From the NCBI GenBank assembly GCA_005883585.1, contig VBFD01000078.1, positions 1 through 16,848 of the forward strand: a stretch of 16,848 bases of DNA, read 5' to 3'. The notes below the pieces were generated by a model that was given only the letters and a program-made list of their open reading frames with translations, made no database searches and had not been told where the DNA came from. This document shows positions 13,242 to 16,848 of the stretch, in pieces (within the stretch, counting starts at the first letter, position 1; each line of letters begins with the position of its first letter). The position numbers and the translations under genes are program-made. The DNA is from UBA10449 sp005883585. GTDB taxonomy: Bacteria; Chloroflexota; Dormibacteria; Dormibacterales; Dormibacteraceae.

Positions 13242-14777
13242 ATGGCAGCCGCCTCAGGCATCCGGACCCCGTCTGCCTTCGACCAGGCCCTCCACCAGTT
13301 CGGAGCCCGCCTTTTCGAGGCGGCTCCCGGCCTGGTGACGTGGGTGCTTCTGCTGGCGCCGGCCTGGATCCCGATCATCTTTCCCTGGCCTGGAGCCTTC
13401 GTCGTGGCGGGCGGTGTCCTGCTGTTCGACGTCTACTGGCTGGGGCGGTCGATGACGGTGGTCACGGGGGTGTACAGCACGCTATCGAAGATGCGCCGGG
13501 ACATGAAGAAGGACTGGCTTGCCCTGTGCTACCAGGACCAGGCGAACTCCCTCCATGACCCTCTCCAGTACATCCACTTATGTGTGATCCCGACTTACAC
13601 CGAGCCCTACCACGTGCTCGAGCAGACGGTCCAGGCGATCGTCGACGCCAACTATCCGGCTGACAAGAAGATGATCGGGATCATCACCCGAGAGACGGAC
13701 AAGCCGGGCTGGGAGAACGTGGCCAGGCTGAAGGAGAAGTTCGGGGACAGGCTGCGCGGCTTCTATCACATCAAGGATCCGCTCGAACCGGGGATCGTCA
13801 TCGGCAAGTCGGCGGCGATGAACTGGGGCGGGCGGTGGATGGTCCGTGTCCTGACGGAGGAGGGTTACGACCTCAACCAGATATTGATTACCGACCTCGA
13901 TTCCGACTATCGCGTCCACCCGCAGTACTTCGCGTGGATCAGCCAGCACCACGCCCGCACACCACTGCGCGACTTCGTCATCTGGCAGCCGGTGCCTCTG
14001 TTCCACAACAACATCTGGCAGGTGCCGATGGCGGTTCGTGTGATGTCCGCGGCCACGTCGCAGTGGCAGATGTTCCTGCACTCGCGGCCGCACCGGCTGG
14101 TCTGCTTCAGCAGCTACACGTGCAGCCTGGAATTCGTGCACAGGGCAGGCTACTGGGACAAGGACGTCATCCCCGAGGACTCGCGGTTCTACTGGAAGGC
14201 GTTCTTCACGTTTGGCGAGCGATTCTCGGTGAAGTCGGTGTTCCTGCCCCTATATGGCGACTCGCCCAACTCGCGCGACTACGCGTCGACGCACATGAGC
14301 CAGTACAACCAGATCAAGCGCTGGGCCTGGGGCATCACCGACGTCCCATACGTGCTGGCGCGCTTGTTCAAGCATCCGGAGATTCCGCTCGTGCTGCGCA
14401 TCCGGCGCTTTCTCAACCTCTTCCTCAACCACCTCAACTGGATCTTCCTGCCGCTGCTGTTGATGTTCGGGGCGTCGGTGCCGATCTGGGTCAGCCAGGA
14501 CTTCGCGCTCACCGACCTGGGCCAGGCGCTGTGGTCGTGGTCCGGCATCCTGCTCACGATCACGCTGTCGACGGTGGTGTTCTTCCTGTTTTTCGAGCTG
14601 TCGATACTGCCGCCAAAGCCGAAAGAATGGCCGTTCTGGAGGAAGGTTCTGGTACACGTCCAGTACATGGCCTACCCGGTCGTCGGCCTGGTGATGAGCG
14701 TGGCGCCGGCGCTGGAGGCGCACACGCGCTTGCTGCTGGGCCGTTACCTCGAGTACCGAGTCACCGAGAAGGTTTGA
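13242..14777 (+). CDS. Membrane-embedded family 2 glycosyltransferase
   Basis: 511 aa from ATG 13242 (a GTG at 13236 is also in frame). Two N-terminal hydrophobic segments (about residues 28-70) precede a cytosolic GT-A domain. That domain opens with IPTYTEPYHVLEQTVQAI, has TDLDSDYRV (D218-D222) as the sugar-nucleotide/metal motif, PEDSRFYWK (E312-D313) as the acceptor/catalytic site, and QIKRW (357-361) in place of the QxxRW of processive enzymes. Three or four C-terminal membrane helices follow (about 395-495). This plan is that of cellulose/hyaluronan synthase-type GT2 proteins that polymerise and extrude a glycan. No PilZ domain is present. The product is unknown. A DinB-like gene follows 5 nt downstream, so they are probably co-transcribed. 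Confidence 0.85.
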   Translation: MAAASGIRTPSAFDQALHQFGARLFEAAPGLVTWVLLLAPAWIPIIFPWPGAFVVAGGVLLFDVYWLGRSMTVVTGVYSTLSKMRRDMKKDWLALCYQDQANSLHDPLQYIHLCVIPTYTEPYHVLEQTVQAIVDANYPADKKMIGIITRETDKPGWENVARLKEKFGDRLRGFYHIKDPLEPGIVIGKSAAMNWGGRWMVRVLTEEGYDLNQILITDLDSDYRVHPQYFAWISQHHARTPLRDFVIWQPVPLFHNNIWQVPMAVRVMSAATSQWQMFLHSRPHRLVCFSSYTCSLEFVHRAGYWDKDVIPEDSRFYWKAFFTFGERFSVKSVFLPLYGDSPNSRDYASTHMSQYNQIKRWAWGITDVPYVLARLFKHPEIPLVLRIRRFLNLFLNHLNWIFLPLLLMFGASVPIWVSQDFALTDLGQALWSWSGILLTITLSTVVFFLFFELSILPPKPKEWPFWRKVLVHVQYMAYPVVGLVMSVAPALEAHTRLLLGRYLEYRVTEKV

Positions 14778-14782
14778 CCACG

Positions 14783-15244
14783 ATGGATGCCGTCGGCGCG
14801 AAAACCATCGCTGAGACCATTGGCAGCCTGTTTACTGAGATGCATCGCGAGATTCGCCAGCAGGTCGAGGGGCTGGACCGGAAAGCGCTCAACTGGAAGC
14901 CGCATCCAGATGCGAACTCCATCGCCGCCCTCGTCTTCCATGCGTTGGGTTCGGAGCGCGAGATGATCAATGCGGTTCGGGGAATCAAGACAGAACGCGA
15001 TCGCGCAGCCGAGTTCGAGGTGGAAGCCGACGCTGCCGATCTGATCGCGCTGCTCGAAATTGCCGACGCCGACATGGATCGGCACGTCGACGCCCTTACT
15101 GCTCACGATCTGGTCGCCCCGCGTCCGCGCGGTGACCGTCCTCCGCGCCCCGGGCTGGAGTGGCTGGTGCGGAACTACGGACACGAACGTGAGCATCTCG
15201 CGCAGATCGAGCTCACCAAGCAGCTTTATGGTGCCGGGCGGTAG
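14783..15244 (+). CDS. DinB-superfamily protein
   Basis: 153 aa. Predicted four-helix bundle with the metal-binding histidine pattern of the DinB/YfiT-like superfamily: H53 (LVFHALGSERE) and H134/H138 (NYGHEREHL). The motif RQQVEGLDRKALNWKP near the start resembles the L....L.W.P segment of these proteins. Members include thiol-dependent transferases and many proteins of unknown role, so only the fold is assigned. ATG 14783 lies 5 nt after the glycosyltransferase stop, with GAAGG upstream inside that gene. Its stop is 12 nt from the convergent cytochrome gene stop, with no visible terminator. Confidence 0.82.
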   Translation: MDAVGAKTIAETIGSLFTEMHREIRQQVEGLDRKALNWKPHPDANSIAALVFHALGSEREMINAVRGIKTERDRAAEFEVEADAADLIALLEIADADMDRHVDALTAHDLVAPRPRGDRPPRPGLEWLVRNYGHEREHLAQIELTKQLYGAGR

Positions 15245-15256
15245 GTTCGCCCCTTC

Positions 15257-15946
15257 TTACGCCCCGCAGACGGGGCTGTTGATGAACCACGGCAGGCAGA
15301 ACTGCGGGCCTGCCAGTGCCCAGACCGTGAGCAGGGCGATGATCGCCAGCCCAGCCACGAACACCGTGCCGGTCAGCACGTTGCGGCCGGGAACCGGCCA
15401 CGACTTCATGCCCCTGCGCTTGGCAATTCTCGGGCCGAAGTAGGCGTCGATGAACGGGAACAGGAGCAGCGCGCCGAGCACAACCGGCGGAACTATAAGG
15501 GCCATGAACAGCTCTGGCCCTAGCTTCAGGAACTGGAACAGGAACAGGAAGTACCAGTCCGGTCGCGGGATGGTGACCGTGCGCGGATCGGCTGATGCCT
15601 CGAGCTGAAGGTTCTTCTGCACGAAGAAGGCGAGCAGGCCGACCGCGACCAACATCACCACGGCGATGATCGGATAGGGCCAGAAATGGTCGGGGAAGAA
15701 CGGGTGAGTGTCGTCCTCCGGCATGTCGTCCGCCAGGTGGTGTCCCGCATCGCCCATGAGGATGGGGAAGAGCGCCAGCCCGACCACCACCGGGTAGAGG
15801 ATGTGGTCGGGCCCGATCGGCAGCCGTTTGTAATCGGGTTCCAGCGTATGGCCGTGCGACTCGGACTCGATCACGGGCACCTCTGTTTCGGCGACTGCAG
15901 CGCCCGGCCCTTCCGTCATCACCTTCTCGTCTTTCTTATTTGCCAT
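15257..15946 (-). CDS. Cytochrome b C-terminal half (subunit IV-like) of a quinol:electron acceptor oxidoreductase
   Basis: 229 aa from ATG 15946, overlapping the preceding stop by one base (TGATG); a GTG at 15949 is the alternative. A charged tail (about 1-45) is followed by four hydrophobic segments (about 48-66, 88-110, 132-165, 190-212). The Qo-site motif is PDWY (129-132) rather than the common PEWY, which moves the quinol-proton-accepting side chain one methylene back. FLFQFLKLGPELF and the PPVV...LLLFPF stretch match subunit IV/cyt b C-terminal domains. There is no CXXCH, so unlike Bacillus QcrC no cytochrome c is fused here. With the Rieske and cytochrome b genes it forms a minimal bc/b6f-type complex in the cytoplasmic membrane. 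Confidence 0.9.
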   Translation of the reverse strand: MANKKDEKVMTEGPGAAVAETEVPVIESESHGHTLEPDYKRLPIGPDHILYPVVVGLALFPILMGDAGHHLADDMPEDDTHPFFPDHFWPYPIIAVVMLVAVGLLAFFVQKNLQLEASADPRTVTIPRPDWYFLFLFQFLKLGPELFMALIVPPVVLGALLLFPFIDAYFGPRIAKRRGMKSWPVPGRNVLTGTVFVAGLAIIALLTVWALAGPQFCLPWFINSPVCGA

Positions 15947-16641
15947 CACATCGGCTCCGAGATTCCATGCGCGCGGATGAAGCGGAAGTGGATGTACATC
16001 AGTAGGACGATGAGAGCCGGCAGCAGGAACACGTGAATATCGAAGAAGCGCTGCAGGGTCGGGGGTCCGACAGCCGGGCCGCCCTGGAGCAGGTCTTTTA
16101 TGAAGATGCCGAGCTGTGCCGGTGGCGCGAGCCCAGCGATTTTGATCGTGACCTCAGTCGCGAAGTACGCCTTGGTGTCCCACGGCAGCAAGTAGCCTGT
16201 CAGTGAGAACGCAAGAATGATCAGCAGCATCGTCACGCCGACGATCCAGTTGAGCTCGCGCGGCGCGCGGTACGAGCCGGTCCAGTACACCCGCGCCATA
16301 TGCAGCAGCACCATGATGATCAATAGGTTGGCGCCCCAGAAATGGGTGCCCCGGATCAACCAGCCCAGGAACACGCTGTTCTGGATGAAGTTGACGCTGG
16401 TGTACGCGGGCGCGGGGTTGCCGCTGGCGTCGGGCACGTAGTACAGCGCGAGCAGGATGCCGGTCAGCAGCTGCAGCACGACGAGGATGAAGACCATCCC
16501 GCCGAAGCAGTAGTAGAAGGCGTTGGCGTAGTTCGGCACGCGCTGGTAGAGCGCCTCGTCGACAGCCTTCGTGAACGGGTAGCGTTCATCGAGCCACTCC
16601 ACCACCGCCATCTGGATCTCGCGCGGGTGAGGTATGGCCAT
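15946..16641 (-). CDS. Cytochrome b (b6-like N-terminal half)
   Basis: 231 aa, four transmembrane helices. The bis-histidine heme ligands are H100/H114 (THFWGANLLIIMVLLH) and H203/H218 (DIHVFLLPALIVLLMYIH). The second pair has 14 residues between them, the b6 and Bacillus-type spacing, versus 13 in mitochondrial-type cyt b. C45 in FYYCFGGM matches the cysteine that binds the extra covalent heme c_i in b6f and Bacillus/Heliobacterium complexes. TGYLLPWDTKAYFATEV is the conserved quinone-site helix. ATG 16641 lies 2 nt after the Rieske stop, and the stop overlaps the subunit IV gene. It oxidises (mena)quinol and moves electrons across the membrane. A short Shine-Dalgarno-like GAG lies 3 nt upstream. 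Confidence 0.93.
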   Translation of the reverse strand: MAIPHPREIQMAVVEWLDERYPFTKAVDEALYQRVPNYANAFYYCFGGMVFILVVLQLLTGILLALYYVPDASGNPAPAYTSVNFIQNSVFLGWLIRGTHFWGANLLIIMVLLHMARVYWTGSYRAPRELNWIVGVTMLLIILAFSLTGYLLPWDTKAYFATEVTIKIAGLAPPAQLGIFIKDLLQGGPAVGPPTLQRFFDIHVFLLPALIVLLMYIHFRFIRAHGISEPM

Positions 16642-16643
16642 CT

Positions 16644-16848
16644 CTAAAAACCGAGGATCAGGCCGTCGACTTCGATGGTGTTGGGGTCATTGCCATGCGC
16701 CCACGTAAGGTGCGAAAGGGGGTCGGCGGCTGGGCCGTGCAGCACAGTGCCGTCGAGGTGGAAGCGCGAGCCGTGGCAAGGGCAATCGAACGTCTTGGCG
16801 TCGGCGTTCAGCGCGATCGAGCATCCCAGGTGGGAGCAATTGATCGCG
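16644..16848 (-). CDS. Rieske iron-sulfur protein, C-terminal part (cut by window edge)
   Basis: Only the last 67 codons are inside the window; the beginning lies beyond 16848. Both 2Fe-2S cluster motifs are visible: CSHLGC and CPCHGSRF, followed by HLDGTVLHGPA, the conserved stretch after the second cluster box. The four ligands (two Cys, two His) and the two disulfide cysteines are all present. This is the high-potential electron acceptor of the quinol oxidase complex, located on the outer face of the membrane and delivering electrons to a cytochrome c or equivalent. It is the first visible gene of the Rieske-cyt b-subunit IV operon, the gene order also seen in Bacillus qcrABC. Confidence 0.95.
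   Translation of the reverse strand, partial: AINCSHLGCSIALNADAKTFDCPCHGSRFHLDGTVLHGPAADPLSHLTWAHGNDPNTIEVDGLILGF

Noticed and set aside
13835..14782. Upstream extension of the DinB-like reading frame
   Set aside because: It is an out-of-frame copy of the glycosyltransferase; DinB homology begins at ATG 14783.

Overview
The window is high-GC DNA with dense, short-spaced genes on both strands. No rRNA, tRNA, CRISPR array, transposase, phage gene or replication origin was seen. The gene families suggest a free-living, respiring bacterium of the high-GC Terrabacteria type, for example Chloroflexota/Dormibacterota or a deep actinobacterial relative. They include a PucR-type regulator with a GAF domain, an FtsEX plus peptidoglycan hydrolase pair, a Bacillus/b6-like split cytochrome b with a Rieske protein, and a type I glutamine synthetase. 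This placement is inferred from protein style only and is not proven.

Layout. 15-941 (+): a zinc-free MDR oxidoreductase. 976-4091 (-): a cell-division operon in which FtsE and FtsX are one polypeptide, overlapping by 4 bp an EnvC-like coiled-coil M23 peptidase. 4258-6426 (-): two tiny membrane proteins followed by a membrane-anchored GH5 glycosidase, probably one transcript. 6550-6987 (-): an exported low-complexity protein, divergent from 7084-8964 (+), a GAF/PucR-type transcription regulator. 9100-10422 (-): glutamine synthetase, divergent from 10694-12576 (+), the ammonium transporter and PII pair amtB-glnK. 12577-12818: a hairpin-rich gap. 12819-13187 (-): thioredoxin. 13242-15244 (+): a membrane GT2 glycosyltransferase and a DinB-like protein. 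15257-16848 (-): subunit IV-like cytochrome b C-terminal half, cytochrome b N-terminal half and the C-terminal end of a Rieske protein, cut by the window edge.

How it works together. FtsEX uses ATP hydrolysis to control a periplasmic or extracellular hydrolase through its coiled coil; here the hydrolase keeps all M23 metal and catalytic residues. AmtB imports ammonium, GlnK gates it and GlnA assimilates it. The respiratory genes encode a menaquinol-oxidising bc/b6f-type complex.

The strongest observations are in the nitrogen cluster. The glutamine synthetase is beta-type in sequence but lacks about 40 residues that include the adenylylated-tyrosine loop. The neighbouring PII protein has valine at position 51, where the modified tyrosine normally sits. 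Both targets of the classical covalent nitrogen cascade are therefore missing side by side. Second is the single-chain FtsE-FtsX, whose linker contains palindromic and tandem DNA repeats. Third is a pair of TTGATCAA-centred repeats between the regulator and glnA.
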